From: Methanobacterium bryantii | GTDB taxonomy: Archaea; Methanobacteriota; Methanobacteria; Methanobacteriales; Methanobacteriaceae | Reading direction: 5' to 3' | Length of the DNA: 64,000 bases | Assembly: GCF_002287175.1 (NCBI RefSeq) | Contig: NZ_LMVM01000037.1 | Span: 158,999 to 222,998 of the forward strand | Shown here: piece after piece, positions 7,794 through 15,572 of the stretch | Layout: each line of letters opens with the position of its first letter | How positions within the stretch are numbered: position 1 is the first letter of the stretch | Position numbers and translations under genes: made by a program | The notes under the pieces: model-generated | What the model saw: only the letters and a program-made list of their open reading frames with translations | Databases searched by the model: none | What the model was told of the DNA's origin: nothing

Positions 7794-8942
7794 TTAAATA
7801 AGTGCCCTTATAAGCTTAAATAGGCTTGGAGATTCTTTTAAAAGCCCAAACCATTCCCTTTTTGAAATCGACCAGATATCTTTGTCTTCTAAGAATCTTG
7901 CAAGTGCATTGAATTCATCATCGTTTATTTTGTCAAGAACTTTTCTATATTTAAGAGACTGGTTAATAAGGCCTCCAATTTGATCTTTCCAGCGCTTTTC
8001 ATATATTTTTAAGAATCCTTCAGACATATTTTCACTTTTTATGGATTCTGCTGCAACTTCACCAGCTATTCTCGCACTTGCAGCGGTTAAATGGATTCCG
8101 CCGCCAGTTAACGGATCTACATGTCCTGCAGCGTCTCCAACGACCATCAGTCCGTTGGCATATGTTTTTTTAATATTGCCTGAAACTGGTACTCCTCCAA
8201 TATTAAGTTCAACGGGTGTTCCACCAAGATTTGATATGAATTTATGGAGATAATGATATGCAGTTTCATTAGTATTTCTAATTCCAATTCCGACGTTAGC
8301 CACCCCATTTTCATTTGGAAAAATCCAGAGATATCCTCCAGGAGCGACTTTACTTCCGAAATAAAACTGCATATAATTTGGTTCTACATCAATACCTACC
8401 ATTTTATATTGAATGCAGGAACAGATATCGTTTATTCTGCGTGTTGAATTTAAACCGGCCATTCGTGATATATTTGATTCTATGCCGTCTGCAGCAATAA
8501 CAATGTCTGCTTCAATTTCCATGGTTTTACCAAGGTGTTTTGCAACAACTCCCTTAATATTTCCATCTTTGATAATCAGGTCTTTCACTGTAGTTTTTAG
8601 CATTATGTCTGTTCCAGCTTTTGCCGATTCAATGGCAAGATGTTTATCAAACACTTTCCTGTCTAAAATAAAACCCCTTTCATTATCAGGCGTCATCCGA
8701 AAATGAGTACCATCGGGAGAATAAAGATCGGCCCCCATAATCTCAGAGCATACATATCTCTTGGAAGGCTTTATTCCAACAGTTTCGAAGGTTACTTCAT
8801 TTGTAGCTTCAGCACACTGGAGAGGAACTCCAATTTCCTGTCTTTTTTCAATCATCAGAACATCTAAATCGTTTTTAGATGCAAAAAGTGATGAAATAGA
8901 ACCTCCTATACGTCCCCCTACCACAACTACGTCATATTTCAT
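7794..8942 (-). CDS. Geranylgeranyl reductase family FAD-dependent oxidoreductase (paralogue 1)
   Basis: Probably saturates double bonds of geranylgeranyl chains in archaeal membrane lipids (digeranylgeranylglycerophospholipid reductase family). Seen: 382 residues. There is an N-terminal Rossmann FAD motif (VVVVGGRIGGSISS, with an R replacing the usual middle residue), an EKR motif at the end of strand 2, and a YLWIFP segment near residue 205 typical of the family. The second FAD motif is GDAAGHVDPLTGGGI near residue 268. The start is supported by GGAG eight bases upstream. The paralogue at 9037 lies 94 bases upstream, same strand, and shares 75 identical bases at the 5' end. This copy keeps GDAAGH where the other has GDAARQ, so the two may act on different substrates. 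Family secure, substrate inferred. Confidence 0.9.
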   Translation of the reverse strand: MKYDVVVVGGRIGGSISSLFASKNDLDVLMIEKRQEIGVPLQCAEATNEVTFETVGIKPSKRYVCSEIMGADLYSPDGTHFRMTPDNERGFILDRKVFDKHLAIESAKAGTDIMLKTTVKDLIIKDGNIKGVVAKHLGKTMEIEADIVIAADGIESNISRMAGLNSTRRINDICSCIQYKMVGIDVEPNYMQFYFGSKVAPGGYLWIFPNENGVANVGIGIRNTNETAYHYLHKFISNLGGTPVELNIGGVPVSGNIKKTYANGLMVVGDAAGHVDPLTGGGIHLTAASARIAGEVAAESIKSENMSEGFLKIYEKRWKDQIGGLINQSLKYRKVLDKINDDEFNALARFLEDKDIWSISKREWFGLLKESPSLFKLIRALI

Positions 8943-9036
8943 TATTTTAGCTCCAGTATATGGATCTTCAATTAGGATCTAATTTTTCAATTATAGGGTA
9001 TGAATTGATTATCTGGAATTTATCTTTTGATTAGCG

Positions 9037-10212
9037 TCACAAAAGATCTTTTACAAGCCTTAAAAGGCGCGGATGTTTTCCTAAAAATTTAATAAAGGCT
9101 ATTTTAGATATTTCTTTCCCTTTACTGTTATTTAGAAATTCTACCAGGGCATTCATTTCGTCATCTGTGAGTTTATCTGCAACTTTCCTGCATTTCAGGG
9201 ACATCTTTAATATATCCTCGATTTTAACCCGCCATGCGTCATCATATCTTTTTAAAAAAGCTGCAGAAGTATCTTCTTCTTTTACAGCTTCTGCTGCAAC
9301 TTCACCTGCTATTCTTGCACATGGGACTGTTGTAAACGTCCCTCCCCCAGTTACAGGATCAATCTGTCTGGCTGCATCTCCCACTACCAGAAAACCATCA
9401 GTATAAGTTTTATCGATAGGTCCAGATAACGGTACTCCCCCAACATTTAATTCTACTGGTGTGGCATTGAATTTTGATATGAATTTTTTAAGATACTGAT
9501 AAGCAGTTTCTGATGGGCCCCTTATCCCAAGTCCTACGTTAGCAGTTCCCTCTTCTTTTGGAAATACCCATGCATATCCTCCTGGAGCTATATTTCTTCC
9601 GAAATAAAGATGTACTCTATCATGATCAAAATCAGAACATACCAATTCATATTGGGCACATGAACAAATATCCATAGGGTTATCTGGTGCCTTGAGCCCT
9701 GCCATCTGTGCCATGTTTGATTCAACACCATCTGCAGCTATGACCACATCTGCCTTTATTTCCATCGTTTTTCCCATATGTTTGGCTACTACTCCACAGA
9801 TCTTGCCGTCTTTTTTCATAAGGTCTTTCACTGTGGTTTTAACCATTATATCAGTCCCAGCTTTTGCTGATTCAATGGCAAGATGTTTATCAAACACTTT
9901 CCTGTCTAAGATATACCCTTTAGCTATGTTTTTGTCTAAATTGTTGAATTCTACTAAATCTTCTGCATTGATGTATGTTTCATTAGGTGCGTGAATCGTA
10001 CCTGTTTCAACCTCAGCACAGACATATCTGGAGGAGGGTTTCATTTCCAGGATCTCGAAGGTAGAATGGGTTGTTCCTTCAGCACATTGAACTGGAACTC
10101 CTATTTCTTGACGCTTTTCAATCATTAAAACGTCTACATCGTTTTTAGATGCAAAAAGTGATGAAATAGAACCTCCTATACGTCCCCCTACCACAACTAC
10201 GTCATATTTCAT
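9037..10212 (-). CDS. Geranylgeranyl reductase family FAD-dependent oxidoreductase (paralogue 2)
   Basis: Flavoprotein reductase of the archaeal geranylgeranyl reductase family, likely reducing isoprenoid chains of membrane lipids. Seen: 391 residues from the ATG at 10212, FAD motif VVVVGGRIGGSISS, GYAWVFP near residue 218, and GDAARQIDPVTGGGTF. A longer frame reaches 10278, but its extra N-terminus is the coding region of a ferredoxin read in another frame. The ATG at 10212 has GAGGGGA upstream and restores the MKYDVVVVGG start shared with the neighbour. Its ATG overlaps the TGA of that ferredoxin gene (ATGA), implying translational coupling. In Methanosarcina a ferredoxin next to such a reductase has been described as its electron donor, so the pair is probably one functional unit. 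Confidence 0.9.
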   Translation of the reverse strand: MKYDVVVVGGRIGGSISSLFASKNDVDVLMIEKRQEIGVPVQCAEGTTHSTFEILEMKPSSRYVCAEVETGTIHAPNETYINAEDLVEFNNLDKNIAKGYILDRKVFDKHLAIESAKAGTDIMVKTTVKDLMKKDGKICGVVAKHMGKTMEIKADVVIAADGVESNMAQMAGLKAPDNPMDICSCAQYELVCSDFDHDRVHLYFGRNIAPGGYAWVFPKEEGTANVGLGIRGPSETAYQYLKKFISKFNATPVELNVGGVPLSGPIDKTYTDGFLVVGDAARQIDPVTGGGTFTTVPCARIAGEVAAEAVKEEDTSAAFLKRYDDAWRVKIEDILKMSLKCRKVADKLTDDEMNALVEFLNNSKGKEISKIAFIKFLGKHPRLLRLVKDLL

Positions 10213-10385
10213 ACATTCCCCTCTATGTAAAATGCTCCAAGAGGACATACATATGTGCATCTTCCGCAGTCGTCGCATTTGTTTTTATTTATGATTATTC
10301 TGTTTTCTGTAAGTTCTAAAGATCTATTGGGGCATACACTGATGCAAGCTCCACAGCATCCGCATTTTTCAGTGTTGAATTCCAT
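10209..10385 (-). CDS. Small 2x[4Fe-4S] ferredoxin coupled to geranylgeranyl reductase
   Basis: A 58-residue ferredoxin. Seen by translating the minus strand from the ATG at 10385: two typical cysteine sets, CGCCGACISVCP (residues 8-19) and CDDCGRCTYVCP (37-48), followed by a short tail ending EGNV. The ribosome binding site is GGTGAT, five bases before the ATG. The stop codon overlaps the start of the downstream reductase gene. The likely role is electron donor to that reductase (inference from coupling and from the known need of archaeal geranylgeranyl reductases for a reduced ferredoxin or similar donor). A TATA-like GTATATATAC on the minus strand near 10453-10463 could be its promoter. 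Confidence 0.9.
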   Translation of the reverse strand: MEFNTEKCGCCGACISVCPNRSLELTENRIIINKNKCDDCGRCTYVCPLGAFYIEGNV

Positions 10386-10731
10386 TATTTATCACCGATT
10401 TAAGACAGTAGCTAAGAAAAAATAACTATATGTTTAATATTGTATAATTAGTGTATATATACTTTTTTGAGGCTTTTAAATAATAATTTGCTCCTAAATT
10501 CTTTGCCATATTGAGGGGGAATAAAATTGGGTGAAAATATGATATTCATTTAGAGTGCCGGAATTTTTGAACTCTTATACTAAAAACTTAAATACCAGAT
10601 TGTTTATTATATAGTGTACCTATGTAATACGGGTTTTAAGTAGAAATGTTGGATTTAATTTTAATGAATTTAACATCACTTTTATTAAAACCGTTAAGGT
10701 TATATAGAACATCAAATAATTTCTATGTTAT
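10386..10731. promoter_or_regulatory. Divergent promoter region between ferredoxin gene and tRNA-Leu
   Basis: No gene seen in 346 bases. TATATATA near 10455-10463 fits a minus-strand promoter for the ferredoxin-reductase pair. GTTATATAGAAC near 10699-10710, about 25-30 bases before 10732, fits the tRNA-Leu promoter. Inference from position and composition only. Confidence 0.45.
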
Positions 10732-10814
10732 GCAGGGGTGCCCGAGCGGCCAAAGGGGGTGGACTTAAGATCCTCTGGCGTAGGCCTTCGTGGGTTCGAA
10801 TCCCATCCCCTGCA
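10732..10814 (+). tRNA. tRNA-Leu (anticodon TAA)
   Basis: Class II tRNA with a long variable arm. Seen: acceptor arms GCAGGGG (10732-10738) and CCCCTGC (10807-10813), discriminator A at 10814. The D-loop region is CCCGAGCGGCC. The anticodon loop CTTAAGA gives TAA. The variable arm lies around GGCGTAGGCC, and the T arm is GTGGG TTCGAAT CCCAT. CCA is not encoded. The anticodon stem as I draw it has one T-T mismatch. A TATA-like box lies about 27 bases upstream. Confidence 0.96.
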
Positions 10815-10892
10815 CTTAAACCTAATTATTTAAAAAAGAAGTTTTAAAAATAGGACTCTATTCTCATTTATAACAATAAAAACTATAAATCT

Positions 10893-10965
10893 GCCCTAGT
10901 GGCTTAGCCGGTAGAGCGATGCCTTGGTAAGGCATAGGCCGGGGGTTCGAATCCCCCCTAGGGCT
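10893..10965 (+). tRNA. tRNA-Thr (anticodon GGT)
   Basis: Seen: acceptor arms GCCCTAG (10893-10899) and CTAGGGC (10958-10964), discriminator T, and D arm with AGCCGGTAGAGC. The anticodon stem ATGCC/GGCAT encloses the loop TTGGTAA, so the anticodon is GGT. The T arm is GGGGG TTCGAAT CCCCC. No encoded CCA and no intron. TTTATAAC about 25 bases upstream may be the TATA box. Shares the 10.7-11.0 kb stretch with tRNA-Leu, 78 bases apart. Confidence 0.96.
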
Positions 10966-11110
10966 TTAATCATACTATTTTTCTCTTTGACTTTAATTAA
11001 AGCAGAAATTAAATTAAAAACTTTACATTTTATTTGGAAAACTAATTCTGGTAAAGTTTATATCGTGGTAAATTTATTTATCAATAATTATCTTTATTTA
11101 GGTGACAGTA

Positions 11111-11917
11111 ATGGAAAAGAAAATAGCGCAGTTATCAGATGTACACTTTGGTGAGAAGAACTTCTCCCATGACTTAAAAAATAATTTAATAAAGCAGCTG
11201 GAAGATGAAAATCCGGATCTTATTATTGTAGCTGGAGACTTAACTACAGAAGGCTACGTCCATGAATACAACGATGCGGCTGCATTTGTAGATGAACTTC
11301 GGGCAATAACTGAAGTCCATATAATTCCGGGAAATCATGACGCAAGAAATGTGGGATTGCTCCATTTTGAAAAGCAGATTGGGGAAAGGAAATTTTTACA
11401 TATGGACAAAAGCTGTGGATTTGCTATCCTTGGATTGGATTCATCAGAACCTGATATAAACGACGGGCAGATAGGAACTGATCAGATGGAATGGCTTAAA
11501 AGTGAACTCGATAAAATACCAAGTGATATGTGTAAAATAGTAACTTTCCATCATCACTTACTTCCTATACCTCAAACTGGAAGAGAAAGAAATATTTTGC
11601 TTGATTCTGGAGACTTATTAAGTGTTTTCAGAGATTCGGGAGTTGATTTTGTCTTAAACGGACATAAACATGTTCCTAATGTTTGGATGATAGAAAAAAT
11701 GGTTACATTAAATTCAGGAACTGCAACAACCAGAAAACTGAGGGGCCATACTTATCCGTCACACAATCAATTGATCATTAAAGACGACCAGATTCTTGTC
11801 AATTTAATAAATACTGAAACAGGATATAAAAGAGAACTGGCTAATTACTCTGTAAAAGTTGAAAAAGAAGAGTATGTGATATGTTCATATAAACATAATT
11901 CACTACCTGTAATTTAA
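11111..11917 (+). CDS. Calcineurin-like metallophosphoesterase
   Basis: Predicted metal-dependent phosphohydrolase of the cyclic-nucleotide phosphodiesterase-like (CpdA/Icc) group; the substrate cannot be told. Seen: all five metal-binding blocks in order, DVHFGE near residue 10, GDLTTEG near 45, GNHDARN near 78, HHHLLP near 155 and NGHKH near 190. Length 268 residues. The ATG at 11111 is preferred to the GTG at 11102, because the GTG lies inside the ribosome binding site GGTGA that precedes the ATG by five bases. It stands alone between the tRNA genes and a long AT-rich gap. Confidence 0.9.
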   Translation: MEKKIAQLSDVHFGEKNFSHDLKNNLIKQLEDENPDLIIVAGDLTTEGYVHEYNDAAAFVDELRAITEVHIIPGNHDARNVGLLHFEKQIGERKFLHMDKSCGFAILGLDSSEPDINDGQIGTDQMEWLKSELDKIPSDMCKIVTFHHHLLPIPQTGRERNILLDSGDLLSVFRDSGVDFVLNGHKHVPNVWMIEKMVTLNSGTATTRKLRGHTYPSHNQLIIKDDQILVNLINTETGYKRELANYSVKVEKEEYVICSYKHNSLPVI

Positions 11918-12403
11918 ACGGTAATTTAGTTTAAATTTTCTTTTTTATCTTTTTAACTTGTTATATGATGAAATAAAATCTGATTCCTTCTTTCTGGTAA
12001 TTTGCTGTTTTAATAAGGAACAGCAGTAATTTTAAAACATTTGGTATCAAGTGGGGCATAATTCTGGAATAATTATTTATTAAGGGCTGTGGATACATAG
12101 CAGTAACCATATAGCTTAGCTTAAACTTCACTACATTTGAAGATTTGAGATTTAATAACTTTTGCTCTGAAATTATTTTAATTAAATTGATCTGGGAGCT
12201 GTTTAATAAAAGATAAAATAAACAATACTAAAAAGTATTTTAATCAAAACAGCTTTTAAAACAAATATACTGATCTTAATATTTAATAGGTAAAAATCTA
12301 AACATAAAAGTATTTGAGATCCCTTAAAATTCAAAGATATATACTAACTAATTAAATGCTTTTTATGCAAAAAAGGAGAAAATAGAACTGATAATGTGAT
12401 ATA
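11918..12403. other. AT-rich gap without a visible gene
   Basis: 486 bases, no ORF that looks real on either strand. A stem-loop with arms TGCTGTT and AACAGCA lies at about 12002-12024, possibly part of a terminator for the phosphoesterase gene. The stretch before 12404 holds a GTGAT ribosome binding site for the membrane protein. Confidence 0.5.
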
Positions 12404-13072
12404 ATGTCAAAAATGTTAGATGTCATAATGGCCGGTGTAATTTCAGGAATAGTTGCACTTACTACCACCAAACTTGGAATAGGTGGAACTGTTATTGGTG
12501 CAGTTATTGGGGCAATGCTCTATCAGGTAATGTCTCATTTTATAAAAGAACCGCTTGAAAATGTGAATACGGGAAAGAGTGTACATACCAGAAAGGATGT
12601 AAACACAAAAAATATTGCAAATATAAAAAAGAGTGTAAACACAAACAAAATTGAAACTAGGATAGTTTACGTGTTTCCTCTTATAGTTATAGTTGCTGTT
12701 GAGTTAATTTATTTGTTCTCTTCTGTATACTGGAAACCAGAGCAAATTTTCAATTATCTGGAACATGCAACTGATGGAACTCTTTTTAGAACAATTGGTC
12801 TTGGACTTCTAATTATGGGGATCTACCCGATAATACAATCGGAGAATATAAAAAGATCATACGGATACATAATATTATCAGTTGGTATAATCAAACTTTT
12901 AAATGGGTTTGTAGATACACATTCACCATTTGTAAAATTATATGCGAATCTTTTCGCAGATTTTGGCCTGGTAATTTCGCTTGCAGTTATTGCAGCGCTA
13001 TCCTATGTGATTTTATCGATAATTCAGGAATCGATAGTAATTAGCCATGAAAAAGATAGTAATACTTATTAG
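12404..13072 (+). CDS. Membrane protein of unknown function next to HTH-PhoU gene
   Basis: Not recognised as a named family. Seen: 222 residues. A glycine-rich hydrophobic N-terminal segment (about 5-40, with repeats of GTVIGAVIGAM type) is followed by a hydrophilic linker with a repetitive lysine/asparagine/threonine pattern (VHTRKDVNTKN, ANIKKSVNTNK). About four transmembrane helices lie between residue 84 and the end. The glycine-rich start resembles the Gly-zipper type found in membrane-associated proteins. The gene is only eight bases from the HTH-PhoU gene, so the two are likely cotranscribed and the protein may serve in phosphate or stress sensing (inference). Confidence 0.75.
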   Translation: MSKMLDVIMAGVISGIVALTTTKLGIGGTVIGAVIGAMLYQVMSHFIKEPLENVNTGKSVHTRKDVNTKNIANIKKSVNTNKIETRIVYVFPLIVIVAVELIYLFSSVYWKPEQIFNYLEHATDGTLFRTIGLGLLIMGIYPIIQSENIKRSYGYIILSVGIIKLLNGFVDTHSPFVKLYANLFADFGLVISLAVIAALSYVILSIIQESIVISHEKDSNTY

Positions 13073-13080
13073 ATGATATT

Positions 13081-13998
13081 ATGACTAAGAAAACAAAAAA
13101 TAGCACTTTAAAAGCGATACTGGATATCATCCTGTATGAACATCCCTCAACTCAGGATGAAATCGCTGAAAAACTTGGAATAACTCGGAGATACGTTACA
13201 AAACTGCTTCAACCTCTTATAACTAAGGGGGTTGTAAAGAGAGCATACACTCTTGATTTAAAAAAGTTCGATGAATTTTCAGAAGTTTTTGAAGAAGAAA
13301 AAACATCAAGGGAACATGCTGGAACATTATATATCAAAGAAATGATTAAGAATATGGCTAATCATGTTTGTAAACAGCTTGACAGGTCCTTTGAAGCTCT
13401 TTCAACTTATGATGATGAGCTGGCAAGTAAAGCATTGAATATGGACTATATTACAAATAACATGCATGAAAAAGTAAGAACTTCTGTAGACATGGCTTTA
13501 TCTATGAACCCTTCTTCAGAATTCAGTAAAACAATGGCTTTCAGTGAGGTAGCATATGATTTAGAGCGTATTGGAGATCATTCCTGCCAATTTGCTAATT
13601 TTACAATGAAGGAATCATATGAAGTTGATTCTGAAATGCTTTTATATCTTGGGGAAATGTATGAAACTGCAAAGAAAATGGTTAATTACTCAATGGATAT
13701 TTTCTTAAATGAAAAACTTGAATTAAAGAGTAAAGTAATGGATTACGAAGAAAAAATACATGCTTTGCAGAAAAAAGCATTAAACTGCATTGCAACTCAA
13801 ATGGCAGAAGCGTCTTTTGACGATACTGAACGTTCAACATATTATTTGTCTTTATCAAGGGTAGTTAAGGCTTTTGAAAGAATTGGGGATATATCTATTG
13901 AAATAATAGATGTTTCAAGGGAATTTTATGAAAATATACCTCGAACTACAACTCCTGAAAGATTTAGACGGAATCCTAAATTATCTAATTTAAAATAA
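13081..13998 (+). CDS. PhoU-domain regulator with N-terminal winged helix
   Basis: Probable DNA-binding regulator of phosphate metabolism. Seen: residues about 5-60 form a MarR/Lrp-like winged helix (HPSTQDEIAEKLGITRRYVTKLLQPL). Two PhoU-type three-helix bundles follow (about 90-190 and 195-290), each with the E/D-rich metal-binding motif seen in PhoU (AYDLERIGDHS and VVKAFERIGDIS). Such HTH-PhoU fusions are known in methanogens. It lies about 1.6 kb upstream of the pst operon, separated by two minus-strand genes. It may control pst genes (inference from domain and proximity). A GATGAT motif just before the ATG could be its ribosome binding site. Confidence 0.88.
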   Translation: MTKKTKNSTLKAILDIILYEHPSTQDEIAEKLGITRRYVTKLLQPLITKGVVKRAYTLDLKKFDEFSEVFEEEKTSREHAGTLYIKEMIKNMANHVCKQLDRSFEALSTYDDELASKALNMDYITNNMHEKVRTSVDMALSMNPSSEFSKTMAFSEVAYDLERIGDHSCQFANFTMKESYEVDSEMLLYLGEMYETAKKMVNYSMDIFLNEKLELKSKVMDYEEKIHALQKKALNCIATQMAEASFDDTERSTYYLSLSRVVKAFERIGDISIEIIDVSREFYENIPRTTTPERFRRNPKLSNLK

Positions 13999-14046
13999 CT
14001 AACTTTTGACAATTTATTTTCATTTAAATTAAAAAAGAGATGTGTA

Positions 14047-14333
14047 TTATTCTTTCTCTTTTTCCATGTATTCTTTGATTTTTCGCTCTTCCCATTCTTT
14101 AGAGAAGATTCCTCTTTTCATAAAAACTGATGATCCATGTGCAACAAGACCTATTCCCCAGAAAAACGATATAAATAGGAACCACCAGAAACCGGGAGTT
14201 GTAAAGAAATTAATGATTGCCAGGAATGTATTCACAACGATATAACTAAGTAAATGTGAGTAAAAACCTCTCACTTCTTCAACTCTTCTTTTAGCTCGGA
14301 TATATGCATCTTTTTGTATGATTCATCAACCAT
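14047..14333 (-). CDS. 2TM-domain membrane protein with a frame break near the N-terminus
   Basis: Small protein of the 2TM family: two transmembrane helices (YIVVNTFLAIINFF and WFLFISFFWGIGLVAH) and a charged tail. Read in a single frame the first usable start is a GTG at 14274 (75 residues). Upstream, the same frame continues as DAYIRAKRRVEEVRG, the conserved beginning of the family, but has no start codon. An ATG at 14333 with GGGGG before it begins MVDESYKK in the neighbouring frame. Joining the two by a -1 shift at AAAAAG (about 14308-14314) gives MVDESYKK-DAYIRAKRR, a normal family N-terminus. So the gene carries either a one-base deletion in an A run or a translational frameshift site. 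Function unknown. Confidence 0.75.
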
Positions 14334-14596
14334 TTTGTAAACCCCCTCTTTGAATTGTACAAATTATGGAGTAGTATACAACTTATTATATATGTTTCAA
14401 GGCATTTAAAGTTTGTTTTAAAAAAAAGGGAGTTTATTAAAAAGATTATTTTGTTAAATAAGTTTTATAGTCTGATTAAAAATAATATAATGTGTTGTAG
14501 GGTTAAAAAAATCAAAATAGGTGCCGGTATTTAAAAATAGGGATTTCTTTACTAAACTGGATATTTAACTGACAAAAGAATGTGATTTTGATCGGG

Positions 14597-15382
14597 TTAT
14601 ACTCCGTCGTAGTAAATTTCGTCAATTTCAAAAAATTTTCTAAATGGGGATTCTCTTGTATTTTCTTCATTTACATGTGCTAAAATACCAGGTAATCGGC
14701 CAATCATAAACATACCACTTCCAACTGTCCAGTTGAACCCCATATCTGATAAAATTGCCCCGTTGGCCCCATCAATATTCATTCGAATACCTTTTTTTTC
14801 AAAGAGCAGATCTTCAATTACAGTGGCAAGTTCAGAATGTTTACCAAAGCACCCGTATTTTTTTGCAAGTTCTATCAGCCTTGGCGCTCTTGGGTCTTCA
14901 TTGTGATATCTGTGTCCAAAACCACATATTTTTTCATTATTTTTTAAAAAATGGCTCACTATTTCTTCTGCAATTCTATTAATGTCATCTTCTGTTCTTT
15001 TAATTCCGTCTTGGAGAGTTTTCATGGCATGTTCTATTGCTCCTGCATGGTTTTTACCAAATGCAAGAAGGCCGCCAGCAATGCATGCATGCAGCGGAGA
15101 TCCTGTAGATGCCATGATCCTAGCAGTCTGTGTACTTGGAGGAGTAACGCCATGGTCACAAAATGATACCAGAACTGCCCCTAACATTTGGGCTTCGTTT
15201 TTGGAAGGTAGCTCTCCTTTTATGAGCAGGTGTATCATTTCGGCAAAAGATATATTTCCTATAAGATCTTCCTGTAAATAACCCCTTGTGGTTAATTTAT
15301 TGGGCTCAACTTTTGTTATGGAGGTTCTCCATTTTAGAATCCTCGGTTTGAATATATCTTTTAACACATCTTCCGTTATCAT
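14597..15382 (-). CDS. Citrate synthase-family protein (citryl-CoA lyase-like)
   Basis: Member of the citrate synthase/citryl-CoA lyase superfamily. Seen: 261 residues, shorter than standard citrate synthases (about 370-430). The active-site histidine region HACIAGG lies near residue 98, and the family signature GFGHRYHNEDPRAP near 155-168 contains the catalytic H and the D/R pair. The small size and the CDHGVTPPST segment match proteins annotated as citryl-CoA lyase or the CoA-transferring lyase part of ATP-citrate lyase. In a methanogen it may join acetyl-CoA and oxaloacetate or cleave citryl-CoA; the sequence does not decide which. Stands alone on the minus strand, divergent from pstS1. 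Confidence 0.85.
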   Translation of the reverse strand: MITEDVLKDIFKPRILKWRTSITKVEPNKLTTRGYLQEDLIGNISFAEMIHLLIKGELPSKNEAQMLGAVLVSFCDHGVTPPSTQTARIMASTGSPLHACIAGGLLAFGKNHAGAIEHAMKTLQDGIKRTEDDINRIAEEIVSHFLKNNEKICGFGHRYHNEDPRAPRLIELAKKYGCFGKHSELATVIEDLLFEKKGIRMNIDGANGAILSDMGFNWTVGSGMFMIGRLPGILAHVNEENTRESPFRKFFEIDEIYYDGV

Positions 15383-15490
15383 GTTGGATATTTATACAAT
15401 ATGAATTTATTTAAATTTAACGCTTTTAGTGCAATATGGGACACATTTAGTGATATTTGTGGGGATAATTCTTGGGGCCTAAAATGGCTT

Positions 15491-15558
15491 AGTTCCTATA
15501 ATGTGATAACTTATACACAAATAGGAACCTTTAAATAGGGGGGAACCTTTATTATAGG
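15491..15558 (+). promoter_or_regulatory. Candidate phosphate-regulated promoter of the pst locus
   Basis: Upstream of pstS1 lie two direct repeats of GGAACCTTTA (about 15524-15533 and 15542-15551). An inverted repeat, GTTCCTAT at 15492-15499 with ATAGGAAC at 15521-15528, encloses a 21-base spacer. TTTAAATA at 15530-15537 looks like a TATA box overlapping the first direct repeat. A repressor or activator such as the HTH-PhoU protein could bind here (inference). Confidence 0.5.
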
Positions 15559-15572
15559 ATGAGGTGAATCAA

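Noticed and set aside
10213..10278. Extended N-terminus for geranylgeranyl reductase 2
   Set aside because: These bases encode the ferredoxin in another frame, and the internal ATG has its own ribosome binding site and matches the paralogue start.
10924..11154. Open frame starting within tRNA-Thr
   Set aside because: It starts inside the tRNA and overlaps the start of the phosphoesterase gene; no ribosome binding site and no protein-like character.
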